Assembly (NCBI RefSeq): GCF_004377485.1
Contig: NZ_SNTY01000058.1
Location: 62,001 to 126,000 of the forward strand
Origin: Alkanindiges illinoisensis
GTDB taxonomy: Bacteria > Pseudomonadota > Gammaproteobacteria > Pseudomonadales > Moraxellaceae
Direction of reading: 5' to 3'
Length of the DNA: 64,000 bases
Shown: positions 45,451-55,489 of the stretch, piece after piece
Layout of the letters: every line of letters begins with the position of its first letter
Position numbering within the stretch: position 1 is the first letter of the stretch
Notes under the pieces: model-generated
Database searches by the model: none
What the model was told of the DNA's origin: nothing
Seen by the model: the letters and a program-made list of their open reading frames with translations, nothing else
Made by a program: the position numbers and the translations under genes

Positions 45451-46020
45451 TTAAGCTTTAGGCAAGGTGACGCCACGCTGCCCCTGATACTTGCCACCAC
45501 GGTCTTTATAGCTGGTTTCGCAGACTTCATCGCTTTCAAAAAACAGCATTTGTGCCACACCTTCTCCTGCATAAATACGTGCTGGCAGGTTGGTGGTGTT
45601 GGAGAATTCCAGCGTGACATGCCCTTCCCATTCCGGTTCCAGCGGGGTGACATTCACAATAATACCGCAGCGTGCATAAGTGGACTTGCCAAGACAAATG
45701 GTGAGTACATTGCGTGGAATGCGGAAGTATTCCACAGTACGTGCCAAGGCAAAAGAGTTGGGTGGAATGATGCAAACATCGGATTCAATATCAATAAAGC
45801 TTTTTTCGTCAAAATTCTTGGGATCGACAATCGCTGAATGCACATTGGTGAAGACTTTAAACTCACGCGCACAGCGTACGTCGTAGCCATAACTGGATAC
45901 ACCGTAAGAAATCAGCTTTTGGCCATTGTCATCCAGACGCACCTGATTTTCGGCATAGGGTTCAATCATGCCGTGCTTTTCGCTCATTTCACGAATCCAG
46001 CGATCCGATTTAATGCTCAT
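45451..46020 (-). CDS. dcd: dCTP deaminase
   Basis: Dcd deaminates dCTP to dUTP, the main source of dUMP for thymidylate synthesis in many Gammaproteobacteria. The 189-residue sequence has [37 protein letters not shown], the [31 protein letters not shown] core with the catalytic Glu, and [10 protein letters not shown]. It is full length. GGGAAAATCA precedes the ATG. No coupling to neighbours. Confidence 0.96.
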   Translation of the reverse strand: MSIKSDRWIREMSEKHGMIEPYAENQVRLDDNGQKLISYGVSSYGYDVRCAREFKVFTNVHSAIVDPKNFDEKSFIDIESDVCIIPPNSFALARTVEYFRIPRNVLTICLGKSTYARCGIIVNVTPLEPEWEGHVTLEFSNTTNLPARIYAGEGVAQMLFFESDEVCETSYKDRGGKYQGQRGVTLPKA

Positions 46021-46132
46021 TGATTTTCCCAGATATGGTTTAAAAAATTGCGGCTACTTTACCTTAAAAACAACTTATTTGGCATCACAATGCCTATTTT
46101 TGCCGCTTTGACACATTGATAAAAATGTCTCC

Positions 46133-46822
46133 CTAAGACTTTGATAAATTTTGCCGACTCAGTGCCGAATATATTGTTTGAATAAGCTCATCGGCCATAT
46201 TCATTTTTTTTAAGCATTGTCTTAAGTAGTTCTCATCTTGAATTAACAGCAAGGAGGCATGAAAAGCTTTAGCCACTGTCCCACCGTAGGCTTCTTCTGC
46301 TTTGCTCCATGCTTCTAATGGAATGCTTCCCCAATGATGGATCATCATTGCAATATCAATAATATCCCTGCTAGCAGTTGACTTATCCAGTCCCCTGTCT
46401 GTATTGGCAAGCAGTTTTTCAGCAAACATGTCATGTCTTGATAGCAAGGGAATATTAAAATGAGGATAATCAGCACTAGAAATTGGAATACGTCCCTCGC
46501 TGACAATTTCAAATTTTATGGGCGTGTCGTTAATTTCAATGAACGTTCGAATACCATAACGATCCGTGCGAACTTCACGTAATAATTTAATGGGTTGTTT
46601 AAATAATGCGCCCAGTGTATTGGGTGAAACTGTGTTGCGTAATAGGCGGTAGCCATACTTTGAAGCGCATAAAAAATCAATATCAACCGACTCTCTGTAT
46701 TCCTCAAGCAGCAGTGTAATTGCTGTACCCCCAGCGAAATAACATTCAGCTTCCTGCAATAACTCTGAATTAAGCAAGTTTAATGCCTGACTAATATGCT
46801 GATGGTGCAGCCGCTTAAACAT
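46133..46822 (-). CDS. AbiEii/AbiGii-type nucleotidyltransferase (toxin-like)
   Basis: This 229-residue protein has the DNA-polymerase-beta-type motif GGTAITLLL (residues 31-39) followed by RESVDIDFLCASK with the catalytic Asp-x-Asp (47-49), as in AbiEii toxins that modify tRNA. FEIVSEGRI and the LLSRHDMFAEKLLANTDRGLDKS helix with SRDIIDIAMM fit the family. Its ATG overlaps the end of a 71-residue gene by eight bases (ATGTTTAA), so the two are translationally coupled. The partner is not an AbiEi-type antitoxin. Confidence 0.85.
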   Translation of the reverse strand: MFKRLHHQHISQALNLLNSELLQEAECYFAGGTAITLLLEEYRESVDIDFLCASKYGYRLLRNTVSPNTLGALFKQPIKLLREVRTDRYGIRTFIEINDTPIKFEIVSEGRIPISSADYPHFNIPLLSRHDMFAEKLLANTDRGLDKSTASRDIIDIAMMIHHWGSIPLEAWSKAEEAYGGTVAKAFHASLLLIQDENYLRQCLKKMNMADELIQTIYSALSRQNLSKS

Positions 46823-47030
46823 TCATCACTCCGTGACCAAATTTATTGCTCAGCTCGGTAATTAGTTGTCGTTCATGCGGCTTTAACGTTGCCTCGTCAA
46901 TATAACGCCAGTTACGCTCATAAAGCGCAAATGCTTCCTCTTCCACAATAGCATTACATCCCTGCCAGTGCCATGCAATGAGCTTAAGTTGGGGATAGTC
47001 TTGTAAAACAACTGTATTTGCTATAGTCAT
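46815..47030 (-). CDS. Small partner of the AbiEii-type gene
   Basis: This 71-residue protein is not a recognised domain. The stretch FALYERNWRYIDEATLKPHE followed by RQLITELSNKFGHGV recalls short proteins often found directly upstream of AbiEii-like genes. CAGGGAGACTGGG precedes the ATG. It has no helix-turn-helix, so it is not an AbiEi repressor. Coupled start and shared orientation suggest an antitoxin, chaperone or substrate-guiding partner. Confidence 0.7.
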   Translation of the reverse strand: MTIANTVVLQDYPQLKLIAWHWQGCNAIVEEEAFALYERNWRYIDEATLKPHERQLITELSNKFGHGVMNV

Positions 47031-47124
47031 GCCCAGTCTCCCTGAGAAAACAGAACCTCATACTACTATTATCATAACATGTTGCCTGATACAGTGGCGT
47101 ATACCCATCAGGCAAAGCAGACCA

Positions 47125-48465
47125 TCAAAGAATCCGATTGTTATCCCGCTTGCGAGTGGGAAGTTTCGCCAGTTGCACCAGCATGGCCAGTGCAATGTCT
47201 TTGTACTGACTGGCAACGTTATCATTGGCACTGTCTTTTGCGATTACGCTGGGCGTGCCCTGATCTGCATTCTGGCGAATACTGGCGTTAAGCGGCAAAC
47301 GACCCAATAAAGGCACCTGATAGGTAGCACTTAATTTATCACCGCCGCCTGTACCAAAGATTTCATCCGTATGGCCACAATTGGAACATACATGCGTGGA
47401 CATATTTTCCACCACGCCCAGCACTGGAATATTGACCTTGTTAAATAGCTCAATGCCTTTTTGCGCATCCATTAATGCCACATGCTGCGGTGTGGTAACA
47501 ATTACAGCCCCGGTAACCGGAATGCGCTGCGCCAGCGTGAGTTGAATGTCACCTGTGCCCGGCGGCATGTCAATCAGCAGGTAATCCAGATCAGGCCATG
47601 CGGTCTGGTTAAACAGTTGCATCAGTGCACCTGTTGCCTTGGGGCCGCGCCAAACGACAGGGGTGTTGTCATCACCCGTTAAGTTGCCAATAGACAGCAC
47701 GGCCATACCAAAGGCTTCTAACGGAATAAACTGTTCATTTTCTATTAGCGGGGTTTTACCTGCTGTGCCCAGCATGGTTGGGACGCTTGGGCCATAAATA
47801 TCAGCATCCAGCACGCCGACTTTGGCACCCGTTTGCTGCAAGGCTAACGCGAGGTTCACCGTCGTGGTGGATTTGCCCACACCGCCTTTACCTGACGCCA
47901 CCACAATCACATGCTTGATACGCGGATGAGCTTGTAGCTGGCTTTGGGTTGGTGGTGCCGGACGCTTTGAAGTGAGTTGATCTTCACGTTGCACGGCTTC
48001 ACTGCCGCCTGCTTCAGCGTGTGCTGTTTGATGTTGAACAGCAGATTGTGCTTGCGCATTAGTTACTGGGGGTAATTCTGCCCGTGTTAAGGCAGAGTTG
48101 GCTTGAGCGGCTACTTGTGCATCAATCACTGGTGGTAAATTCATCTGGCTTTGCTGTTGTTGACTTCCACTGGCCTTTTGCGTCACAAAATGCAGGTTAA
48201 GCTCGCGAATGCCCGCTTTTTCCAGATCACTTGCCAGACTGTTATGTAACTGTTCAAAGTCAGCTTCTGAATTGACCTGATACCCTGCTGGCAGCTTGAG
48301 CGTTAAGCCCAGTACATCATTTTGCTGCTGGCGCTGGGTAACCAGCGATAAAACAGTATGCTGGGTATTCGGCAAGTAATGGTTTTTGAGAATTTCATCA
48401 ATCTGCGGATTTCCGAACTCAGCAAATGGCGCAAATTCCATTTTAAACGGTTTAAACCACGACAT
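47125..48465 (-). CDS. apbC: Iron-sulfur cluster carrier ATPase (Mrp/ApbC/NBP35)
   Basis: Mrp-type P-loop ATPases carry and transfer [4Fe-4S] clusters. The 446-residue protein has an N-terminal MIP18/DUF59-like part (IDEILKNHYLPNTQHTVLS), a long Gln/Ala/Pro-rich linker (about residues 100-165), the deviant Walker A GKGGVGKSTTTVNLALAL, DADIYGPSVPTMLG, LLIDMPPGTGD and the cluster motif CSNCGH (CxxC). The ATG at 48465 has GGAG eight bases upstream and replaces a longer frame to 48498. The linker is unusually long. It is divergent from metG, a common arrangement. Confidence 0.93.
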   Translation of the reverse strand: MSWFKPFKMEFAPFAEFGNPQIDEILKNHYLPNTQHTVLSLVTQRQQQNDVLGLTLKLPAGYQVNSEADFEQLHNSLASDLEKAGIRELNLHFVTQKASGSQQQQSQMNLPPVIDAQVAAQANSALTRAELPPVTNAQAQSAVQHQTAHAEAGGSEAVQREDQLTSKRPAPPTQSQLQAHPRIKHVIVVASGKGGVGKSTTTVNLALALQQTGAKVGVLDADIYGPSVPTMLGTAGKTPLIENEQFIPLEAFGMAVLSIGNLTGDDNTPVVWRGPKATGALMQLFNQTAWPDLDYLLIDMPPGTGDIQLTLAQRIPVTGAVIVTTPQHVALMDAQKGIELFNKVNIPVLGVVENMSTHVCSNCGHTDEIFGTGGGDKLSATYQVPLLGRLPLNASIRQNADQGTPSVIAKDSANDNVASQYKDIALAMLVQLAKLPTRKRDNNRIL

Positions 48466-48560
48466 AACGACAACTCCAAACAGGTCAACAGCGGGCAATT
48501 TTAGCGGTGAAGCATGTTATATTAACCGCTATCATAAGACTACCAAGAGAGTATAAGCCC

Positions 48561-50657
48561 GTGCCATATTCTGTACGTCGCATTTTAGTCACGAATGCGC
48601 TTCCCTATGCTAATGGTCCCATCCATTTAGGCCATTTATTAGGCTATATTCAGGCTGATATCTGGGTACGTGCAATGCGCGCCATGGGCCATCAGGTAAC
48701 TTATGTCTGTGCAGATGATGCACACGGCACGGCAATCATGCTTAAAGCCGAGGCCAATGGCGTGACGCCAGAGCAGCAAATTGCACAGGTACAGCGTGAA
48801 CACGAACGGGATTTTTCCGGTTTTGGGATTAGTTTTGACCATTACCACTCCACGCACAGTGAAGAAAACCGCCACCGCTCACAGGAAATTTATATTAAAA
48901 ACCGTGATGCCGGTCATATCAGCACCCGTCCGGTCAAGCAGCTGTTTGACCCGGAAAAAGGCTTATTTCTGGCTGATCGCTTTATTAAGGGTGAATGCCC
49001 CAAATGTAGCGCGCCGGATCAATATGGTGATTCCTGTGAAGTGTGTGGCACCACCTATAATGCTACCGAGCTTAAAAATCCCTACTCCACGTTGAGTGGC
49101 GCTACACCGATTGAAAAAGAATCGATTCACTACTTTTTCAAATTGCCTGATTTTGAGCAGTATTTACAGGACTGGACCCGCACACCAAATCGCTTGCCAG
49201 TGAGCATTGCCAACAAGCTGAATGAGTGGTTTGAAGCGGGTTTAAACGACTGGGATATTTCACGCGATGCACCGTATTTTGGTTTTGAAATTCCAGATGC
49301 GCCGGGCAAGTATTTTTATGTGTGGGTGGATGCGCCAATTGGCTATATGTCCAGTTTTGAAAACTATGTAACCACGCAAGCAGGCAAACAGGCTGGCCTG
49401 ACTTTCACGGATTACTGGGGCAAGGACAGCACGGCTGAGCTGTACCATTTTATTGGCAAGGATATTGTGTATTTCCATGCGCTATTCTGGCCAGCCATGC
49501 TGGAAGGTGCTGGCTATCGTACGCCCACCGGTGTTTTTGTGAATGGCTTTTTGACCGTAAATGGCCAGAAGATGAGCAAGTCACGTGGTACATTTATCAA
49601 GGCTGAAACTTATCTGGAACATTTGAACCCGGAATACCTGCGTTATTATTTTGCCAGCAAACTATCGGATAAAGTGGAAGACAGCGACCTGAATCTTGAT
49701 GACTTTATTTTAAAGGTCAATAGTGATCTGGTGGGTAAGGTAGTAAACATTGCCAGCCGCTGTGCCAAGTTTATTAACACCAAATATGACAATAAAATGT
49801 CCGCACTGTGCAGTGAGCCTGAGTTGGTGCAAAGCTTTATTGATGCCGGTGAATCAATTGGCAAAGCTTATGAAGCACGCGAATTCAGCACGGCTATTCG
49901 TGACATTATGAGTCTTGCTGACAAAGCCAACCAGTATATTGACGAGAAAAAACCGTGGGCACTGGCCAAAATGGATGGCATGTACACTGAAGTGCAGGAT
50001 GTCTGTTCCGTCGGCCTTAACCTGTTCCGCCAACTGGTGGTCTATCTGGCACCAGTCTTGCCTAGCCTTGCTAAACAGGTGCAACTGTTCTTTCAACTGG
50101 ACAGCATGGACTTTGCCTCACGCCAGCAGGTTTTGCTGGATCATGAGGTATATACCTTCCAGCCGCTGATGCAACGGGTGGATAAAGCCAAAGTAGAACT
50201 GATGGTGGAAGCATCCAAAGAATCATTAACCAGCACAGCTGCACCAGTTACAGCGCCTAAAGCTGCCAAACCAGCATCTACCAAGCAAGACAGTAAAACG
50301 GCTACCAACAAACCTGATATAGCGACTGGCGACAGTATCAAGATTGATGACTTTTTAAAGGTTGACTTGCGGGTTGCTAAAATTCTCAATGCGCAAACCG
50401 TAGAAGGCTCGGACAAACTGTTGCAACTAACGCTGGATGTTGGCGAAGCAGAACCACGCAATGTATTTAGTGGAATTCGCGGTGCGTATGAAGCAGACAG
50501 CCTTGTGGGCCGTTTAACCGTGCTGGTGGCCAATCTGGCGCCCCGTAAAATGCGCTTTGGTGTATCCAATGGCATGGTGCTGGCCGCAGGTAATGGCGAA
50601 GGCATTTTCCTGCTTTCACCGGATTCTGGTGCCAAGCCGGGTGATAAGGTGAGTTAA
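48561..50657 (+). CDS. metG: Methionyl-tRNA synthetase
   Basis: MetG charges tRNA-Met and initiator tRNA. The 698-residue protein starts at a GTG with AAGAGAG upstream and reads [26 protein letters not shown] (HIGH motif as HLGH). It has a zinc knuckle [26 protein letters not shown] (KMSKS), an anticodon-binding helical domain and a C-terminal EMAPII-like tRNA-binding domain ([16 protein letters not shown]) after an Ala/Lys/Thr linker. An upstream in-frame extension to 48507 is not supported. A terminator follows. Confidence 0.97.
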   Translation: MPYSVRRILVTNALPYANGPIHLGHLLGYIQADIWVRAMRAMGHQVTYVCADDAHGTAIMLKAEANGVTPEQQIAQVQREHERDFSGFGISFDHYHSTHSEENRHRSQEIYIKNRDAGHISTRPVKQLFDPEKGLFLADRFIKGECPKCSAPDQYGDSCEVCGTTYNATELKNPYSTLSGATPIEKESIHYFFKLPDFEQYLQDWTRTPNRLPVSIANKLNEWFEAGLNDWDISRDAPYFGFEIPDAPGKYFYVWVDAPIGYMSSFENYVTTQAGKQAGLTFTDYWGKDSTAELYHFIGKDIVYFHALFWPAMLEGAGYRTPTGVFVNGFLTVNGQKMSKSRGTFIKAETYLEHLNPEYLRYYFASKLSDKVEDSDLNLDDFILKVNSDLVGKVVNIASRCAKFINTKYDNKMSALCSEPELVQSFIDAGESIGKAYEAREFSTAIRDIMSLADKANQYIDEKKPWALAKMDGMYTEVQDVCSVGLNLFRQLVVYLAPVLPSLAKQVQLFFQLDSMDFASRQQVLLDHEVYTFQPLMQRVDKAKVELMVEASKESLTSTAAPVTAPKAAKPASTKQDSKTATNKPDIATGDSIKIDDFLKVDLRVAKILNAQTVEGSDKLLQLTLDVGEAEPRNVFSGIRGAYEADSLVGRLTVLVANLAPRKMRFGVSNGMVLAAGNGEGIFLLSPDSGAKPGDKVS

Positions 50658-50679
50658 TGCCTAAATAAATAGCTAATTA

Positions 50680-50709
50680 AAAGGGCTGCATTCATCAGCC
50701 CTTTTTTTA
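50680..50709 (+). terminator. Terminator after metG
   Basis: A 9-bp stem AAAGGGCTG/CAGCCCTTT with a 7-base loop is followed by T. Confidence 0.88.
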
Positions 50710-50771
50710 TAAATCAGGCTGACATCAACCTATTAGAATGGCAGTTATTTCCATACACTTAATTCCTGACT

Positions 50772-51068
50772 TCACGCTGAACGGGGTTGCTGATAAATGT
50801 GCCAGCAGGTTTGGGCAATAGCCTGCTGGCGTGCATTAATATGGCTAAATAATGCGTCTACCTGACGCGTCTTGGTAGCATCCAGAATGTAACTTTCCGC
50901 CTGTCCACCGGCCTGCTGAATTTCAGCAACCACCCCCTCCAGTTTTTCCGGTGTGCGCCCTGCTACATACACCAGCAGACCTTCGTGGCCTATACGACGG
51001 CTAACGGCAGCGCCGATTCCGTGTGAGGCACCCATGCCAACGACTACCGCACAACGCTGGCGAATCAC
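50772..51068 (-). pseudogene. SDR gene with internal deletion
   Basis: The 98-codon frame starts like a full SDR (VVVGMGASHGIGAAVSRRIG and VAGRTPEKLEGV) and reaches DATKTRQVDALFSHI near residue 76. It then jumps to AIAQTCWHIYQQPRSA, which in intact relatives is near the C-terminus, and stops at once. About 150 codons, including the catalytic Tyr-Lys, are missing, and the terminal residues are lost to a stop. No SDR activity is possible. A short-lived or artefactual deletion cannot be excluded. Confidence 0.65.
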
Positions 51069-51349
51069 TTGTGGTTTAAGTCTTTAGTATTCATCACTTA
51101 TTTATCCATATTGCCATGTCTGACTGTTTTAAATATTTCTGCTGTACAGCTTTAATGCCCTTAATAGGGCTATAAATAAAACAAGTCTACTTATTAACTC
51201 GTTAGTTCCCAAAACGAACTTACAGCAGAGTTTTTTAATAAAGGACATTTATTATGCAAAAAACCAACTTTTAGACATACGTGATTAAACTTGATATTCA
51301 AAAAGCCACCCGTTATACCTTTCCCAATAGCAAATACTTTGGTTCCAAT

Positions 51350-52000
51350 ATGACAACAGGCATGCAAGCTCCTATCCAGCTTTTTTATTTTCCTACTCCA
51401 AATGGCCATAAAATCACTATTGCTCTGGAAGAAATGCAGCTTCCATACGACATTCAACTGGTGGATATCCGCAAGGGTGACCAATTCAAACCAGCGTTCT
51501 TAGACATTTCGCCCAACAACCGTATGCCCGCCATTATTGATCCCAATGGCCCGGATGGCCAGCCAGTTTCAATTTTTGAATCTGGTGCGATCTTGCAGTA
51601 TCTGGGACGTAAAACAGGTTTATTTTATCCGCAGGATGAGCGACAACGGATTGAAGTTGAACAATGGCTGATGTGGCAAATGGGTGGCTTTGGCCCCATG
51701 CTGGGACAAAACCACCACTTTAACCGCTTTGCCCCGGAAAAAATTCCTTATGCCATTAATCGTTATGTGGATGAAACCAAGCGGCTGTATGGCGTGCTAA
51801 ATAAACGGCTGGCAGACCGTGACTATGTGGCAGGTGAATATTCCATTGCTGACATGGCCATTATTGGCTGGGCCTTAAGCTGGGAATGGCAGGACATCAG
51901 TATTGCTGAATATCCGCATGTGAATCAGTGGATTGAGCGCCTAAGATCCCGTCCTGCGGTGCAGCGTGCTTTGGCGCAAAAAGATAACGTAATGGTTTAA
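51350..52000 (+). CDS. Glutathione S-transferase (YghU/YfcG type)
   Basis: This 216-residue protein has an N-terminal thioredoxin-like domain (PIQLFYFPTPNGHKITIALEE) with the Asn-Gly-x-Lys of nu-class GSTs, the GSH-binding NNRMPAIIDPNG and FESGAILQYLG, and a helical C-domain with GEYSIADMAIIGW. Nu-class enzymes act as disulfide-bond or peroxide reductases. The ATG at 51350 is preferred to a GTG at 51281 with no ribosome site, though both are weak. Confidence 0.88.
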   Translation: MTTGMQAPIQLFYFPTPNGHKITIALEEMQLPYDIQLVDIRKGDQFKPAFLDISPNNRMPAIIDPNGPDGQPVSIFESGAILQYLGRKTGLFYPQDERQRIEVEQWLMWQMGGFGPMLGQNHHFNRFAPEKIPYAINRYVDETKRLYGVLNKRLADRDYVAGEYSIADMAIIGWALSWEWQDISIAEYPHVNQWIERLRSRPAVQRALAQKDNVMV

Positions 52001-52064
52001 GCTACATCACTCTCCCGCAGCTCCTAGGCTTTGGTGCTACGGGCAAATAAAACCAATAGATTGG

Positions 52065-52580
52065 TTAGTACTGTTCCTGTACCACATTAATTAGAGCATC
52101 CAGTAATGCCTGCTGGTGCTCAATACATTGTGGCACCAGTTTTTTATAGGCCTGATCCAGTTGTACCATGGCAAAGCCTTCCTTCCAGTATGGAAATTTA
52201 TCGGCCAGTGCTTCGGTGACCAAGCCTTCATAGTGGGAAGCATTCACAATCAGCGACAGGGTATTCATCGCATCAGCACCTGCCAGTGCATTAAAATCAA
52301 TACCATGTTTTTTAAACAGGCGAATCCGGTCTTTCTTGTAGAGTATTTTCTTGGCCTGAAAGTCATTTAAGCCAAACGCTGCAATAGTAGCTTGCTGTAG
52401 CATTTCCTCATAACGCTGGTATAAAACACTAAACGCCTGCGTATAAGTGCTGGCTTCATTGGACTTAGTCAAGGTTTTGCGAATAAAGGCATGCGCCTCT
52501 TCATCCAGCGCGGTTTGCTTTAAGCTATTTAAATAAGTGATGGCCTGCTCGGGTGAGTTGCTGGATAAGTCAGATGTCAT
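52065..52580 (-). CDS. Protein of unknown function
   Basis: This 171-residue helical protein was not recognised. It begins MTSDLSSNSPEQAITYLNSL and includes EEAHAFIRKTLTKSNEASTYTQAFSVLYQRYEEML, KKHGIDFNAL and a C-terminal helix rich in Gln/Glu. No signal peptide or membrane segment. The start at 52580 has GAGGA upstream; a longer frame would overlap the Bax-inhibitor gene. It lies downstream of that gene on the same strand and may share its transcript. Confidence 0.7.
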   Translation of the reverse strand: MTSDLSSNSPEQAITYLNSLKQTALDEEAHAFIRKTLTKSNEASTYTQAFSVLYQRYEEMLQQATIAAFGLNDFQAKKILYKKDRIRLFKKHGIDFNALAGADAMNTLSLIVNASHYEGLVTEALADKFPYWKEGFAMVQLDQAYKKLVPQCIEHQQALLDALINVVQEQY

Positions 52581-52734
52581 GCGCTTGGTTTTCCTCGCCC
52601 CCGTTTTGGTTAGCACGAGAAGCTCAACAGAATAAATACGGTCAGAATAGGCCATTGTCGCACATTTAAAGCTGGCCCAATGAAAAAGCCTCAAAACATT
52701 TCTGTCCTGAGGCTTGATATAACGCGACTGCGTT

Positions 52735-53469
52735 TTAATTGGAACGAATAATGCCCAAGAGGCGCAGGAATGAAATATACATCCAGACCAATGTGGCCAG
52801 CAGCGCAACACCACAAAACCATTCCATATATTTAGGCGCATGATATTCAGCAGAACGCTCAACCAGATCAAAATCCAGAATCAGGTTTAATGAGGCAATA
52901 ACTGCCACAAATGCCGCAAAGCCCAAGCCAATCATGCCGTTTTCAAACAGGAAAGGAATGCTATTACCAAATGCCAGCACCATCACCCATTGCACCAGAT
53001 ACAAGATCAGAATAGCAAGGGTGGCAGACAGCACCACAGCCTTGAATTTTTCAGTGGCCTGGATAATTTTAGCTTTGTATAACCCTAACAGCCCAAACGT
53101 GGTGACAAAGGTTGCAGCCACGGCAATCAGCGGCAAACCCGGATAGCGGTATTCATAAGCAGCTGAAATACCACCCAGAAACAAGCCTTCCAGCACTGCA
53201 TACGGCAAAGCCAGACTGCTACTGGTATGCGGTTTAAAAGTCATAATCAGCGCCAGAACAAAACCACCAATTGCACCAACCACTGCACCCAGCATGGCCG
53301 GGCTATTGATATAGCCCAGATTCAGGCAGTAAAAATAAAACACCAAAGCAATGGCAGTGGCCACACCAGTCATTAGTACCGCTTTATTAACCGCCCCGGA
53401 TACCGTCATCGGCTCGGTATAGGTCGCATCAAACCCGACCTTTTTAAACATTGGATTATTACTTTGCAT
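52735..53469 (-). CDS. Bax inhibitor-1/YccA family membrane protein
   Basis: This 244-residue protein has about seven transmembrane segments after a polar start (MQSNNPMFKKVGFDATYTEP). The Asp pairs expected for pH-sensitive calcium leak occur late in the chain (LILDFDLVERSAEY). Family members are the bacterial counterparts of TMBIM calcium channels; YccA also regulates FtsH. The ATG at 53469, after AAGAAG, replaces a GTG at 53493. Confidence 0.9.
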   Translation of the reverse strand: MQSNNPMFKKVGFDATYTEPMTVSGAVNKAVLMTGVATAIALVFYFYCLNLGYINSPAMLGAVVGAIGGFVLALIMTFKPHTSSSLALPYAVLEGLFLGGISAAYEYRYPGLPLIAVAATFVTTFGLLGLYKAKIIQATEKFKAVVLSATLAILILYLVQWVMVLAFGNSIPFLFENGMIGLGFAAFVAVIASLNLILDFDLVERSAEYHAPKYMEWFCGVALLATLVWMYISFLRLLGIIRSN

Positions 53470-53542
53470 CTTCTTTCTCTTTATTGGTTGCACTACAGGT
53501 TAGACAGATTACAGCATGTCTTTATCACCATTATATGAAGAG

Positions 53543-54700
53543 TTAGGTGCGAATTGTATTTAAAATTGAAACCACCTGGTTACGGCCCTGATGCTTGGCT
53601 TCATACAGGTATTTATCAGCCTGACGCACAATTTTGTCCAACTGATAACCACACTGTTCGCTGCAACTCACACCAAAACTGGCCGTTACCTGCAAGCGCT
53701 GGTCTTGCTCATCGCTCACATAGGCATTACTAATGGCTACCCGGCAACGCTCTGCAATAATCACTGCCTGCTCCAGCTCAGTCTGGCTTAGCACAATCAG
53801 GAATTCCTCACCGCCATAGCGCCCTACCTGATCGGCTTTGCGTAATGTGCTTTGCAGGGTAGCAGCCACCACTTGCAAGGCTTTATCACCAATTAAGTGA
53901 CCATGCGCGTCATTGATTTTCTTGAAAAAATCAACATCCAGCAGCACCACAGAAACCGGATACACCAGCTCGGCATTTTGTGCCAGTGCATTTTCCAGAC
54001 AATGGGTAATGGCACGCCGGTTGTACAAATTGGTCAGGCTGTCGGTAATGCTGATATGGTGAATATTGCGTTCACGCTGCCGCCAGCGAATAAAGAACAA
54101 ATCACAAAACCCGAAGATAGTAACAAAATGCGGCAAGGCAAAATAAATCATACACAGCAGGTAAAAAGGCCGTGCCTTAAAGGCATAAAAAAACTCGGGC
54201 TTGAACAACGGGGCATAGGGAATATAACCATAGGCGCTTAATGTGGACAACGCCAGAATCATCACGGTTGCGGTGGAAAATGCCGCATATACAATCTTGC
54301 GCTGAAACAGCACAAAGCCAAACAGCGGCGCACCTGCCATCACCAGGCCAGTGGTCATATTGGACAAACCAATGACATACCCCAAAATGACCAGCGTAAT
54401 TGAATAGTAAAACGTGCTGAGGTAGGCAAATAATTGCTGGGCCCAGTCCTTGTCCTCTAGCCGTTTGCCAAAATATATTAACAACACTCCCAGAAAAATT
54501 ATTAATGGCAGGCCCCATTGCGTGCCCATTAAGAAATCATAATTAATATATTTACTGGGAAAATACATCTGGTATAGCTGAAAAGCCCAGTAGTGCACCA
54601 AAATAACGATCAAAATGACCAAAACCAGCAGTGACTTGCGTACCGGCGTCCAGTCCAGTACATCGTCAAAATGTCTTATAATCCTATTACTAAACCCCAT
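53543..54700 (-). CDS. Membrane-bound diguanylate cyclase
   Basis: About six hydrophobic segments (residues about 22-190) form a MASE-like sensor, followed by a GGDEF domain near residues 225-380. The active-site loop is RYGGEEF and the product-inhibition I-site RxxD is present five residues before it (RKAD-QVGRY-GGEEF). The enzyme should therefore make c-di-GMP and be feedback controlled. GAGG lies eight bases before the ATG at 54700; a longer frame to 54727 is unlikely. The input signal is unknown. Confidence 0.92.
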   Translation of the reverse strand: MGFSNRIIRHFDDVLDWTPVRKSLLVLVILIVILVHYWAFQLYQMYFPSKYINYDFLMGTQWGLPLIIFLGVLLIYFGKRLEDKDWAQQLFAYLSTFYYSITLVILGYVIGLSNMTTGLVMAGAPLFGFVLFQRKIVYAAFSTATVMILALSTLSAYGYIPYAPLFKPEFFYAFKARPFYLLCMIYFALPHFVTIFGFCDLFFIRWRQRERNIHHISITDSLTNLYNRRAITHCLENALAQNAELVYPVSVVLLDVDFFKKINDAHGHLIGDKALQVVAATLQSTLRKADQVGRYGGEEFLIVLSQTELEQAVIIAERCRVAISNAYVSDEQDQRLQVTASFGVSCSEQCGYQLDKIVRQADKYLYEAKHQGRNQVVSILNTIRT

Positions 54701-54940
54701 AACCCTGTCCTCGTTGGGTGGGACCACTTACTGGTTAAACCTGCCAGACTGTTTTTAACTACAGTTTAACTGGCATACAATTAACCGCCACGTCCATGTT
54801 GCTTTGACAATAGCGTTCTCAGAAAATTTTGTCTACTAAATCATTAGTCTTACGACAAACTGTGATAAAAGTCAGATAACATACAACAAAATGCCAATAT
54901 GCTATCTGCTTATTTTTATTGATAAATTGAGGATACAGTA

Positions 54941-55489
54941 TTAATTAATTCTAAAAAAGTATTCACGGTAATACTTGAGTTCGCGAATCGAATCACGAAT
55001 ATCATCCAGCGCCAGATGGGTTGCCTGCTTTTTCAAGCCAGACATAATCTCTGGACGCCAGCGACGTGCCAGCTCCTTAACCGATGACACATCCAGATTG
55101 CGATAATGGAAATACTGCTCAAGTGCCGGCATTTCACGGTGCATAAAGCGGCGATCCTGACAAATGGAATTGCCACACATCGGTGATTTTTTAGGGTCTA
55201 CCCATTTTTTTAAAAAGGCAATGGTTTGTGCTTCGGCATCCTGACTGGTTAAAGTACTACGGCGTACCCGTTCAATCAGGCCGGACTGACCATGCTGGCG
55301 TGTGTTCCATTCGTCCATGGCATTGAGCACCTGATCGCTCTGATGCACTGTTAGCACCGGGCCTTCTGCCAGAATATTCAAATGCTCATCAGTCACAATG
55401 GTAGCAATTTCAATAATATGATCACGGTCGGTATCCAGACCGGTCATTTCCAAATCAATCCATATCAAGCGTTGATCGCTGCTACTCAT
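54941..55489 (-). CDS. orn: Oligoribonuclease
   Basis: Orn degrades 2-mer RNA, including pGpG from c-di-GMP turnover, and is usually essential. The 182-residue DEDDh exonuclease begins [13 protein letters not shown] (first Asp-x-Glu) and has [23 protein letters not shown] and ARRWRPEI ... [11 protein letters not shown] (DEDDh His-Asp). The ATG at 55489 gives the usual length; GTG at 55504 is an alternative. It neighbours the diguanylate cyclase gene on the same strand but is 240 bases upstream of it. Confidence 0.96.
   Translation of the reverse strand: MSSSDQRLIWIDLEMTGLDTDRDHIIEIATIVTDEHLNILAEGPVLTVHQSDQVLNAMDEWNTRQHGQSGLIERVRRSTLTSQDAEAQTIAFLKKWVDPKKSPMCGNSICQDRRFMHREMPALEQYFHYRNLDVSSVKELARRWRPEIMSGLKKQATHLALDDIRDSIRELKYYREYFFRIN

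Noticed and set aside
51254-51280. Six-codon leader peptide before the glutathione transferase gene
   Set aside because: It has a ribosome site (AAAGGAC), but a six-codon frame without regulatory amino-acid bias or attenuator hairpin is not supportable.
52581-52871. N-terminal extension of the unknown protein ending at 52065
   Set aside because: It would overlap the Bax-inhibitor gene, is Trp/Cys-rich unlike the rest, and a start with a ribosome site exists at 52580.
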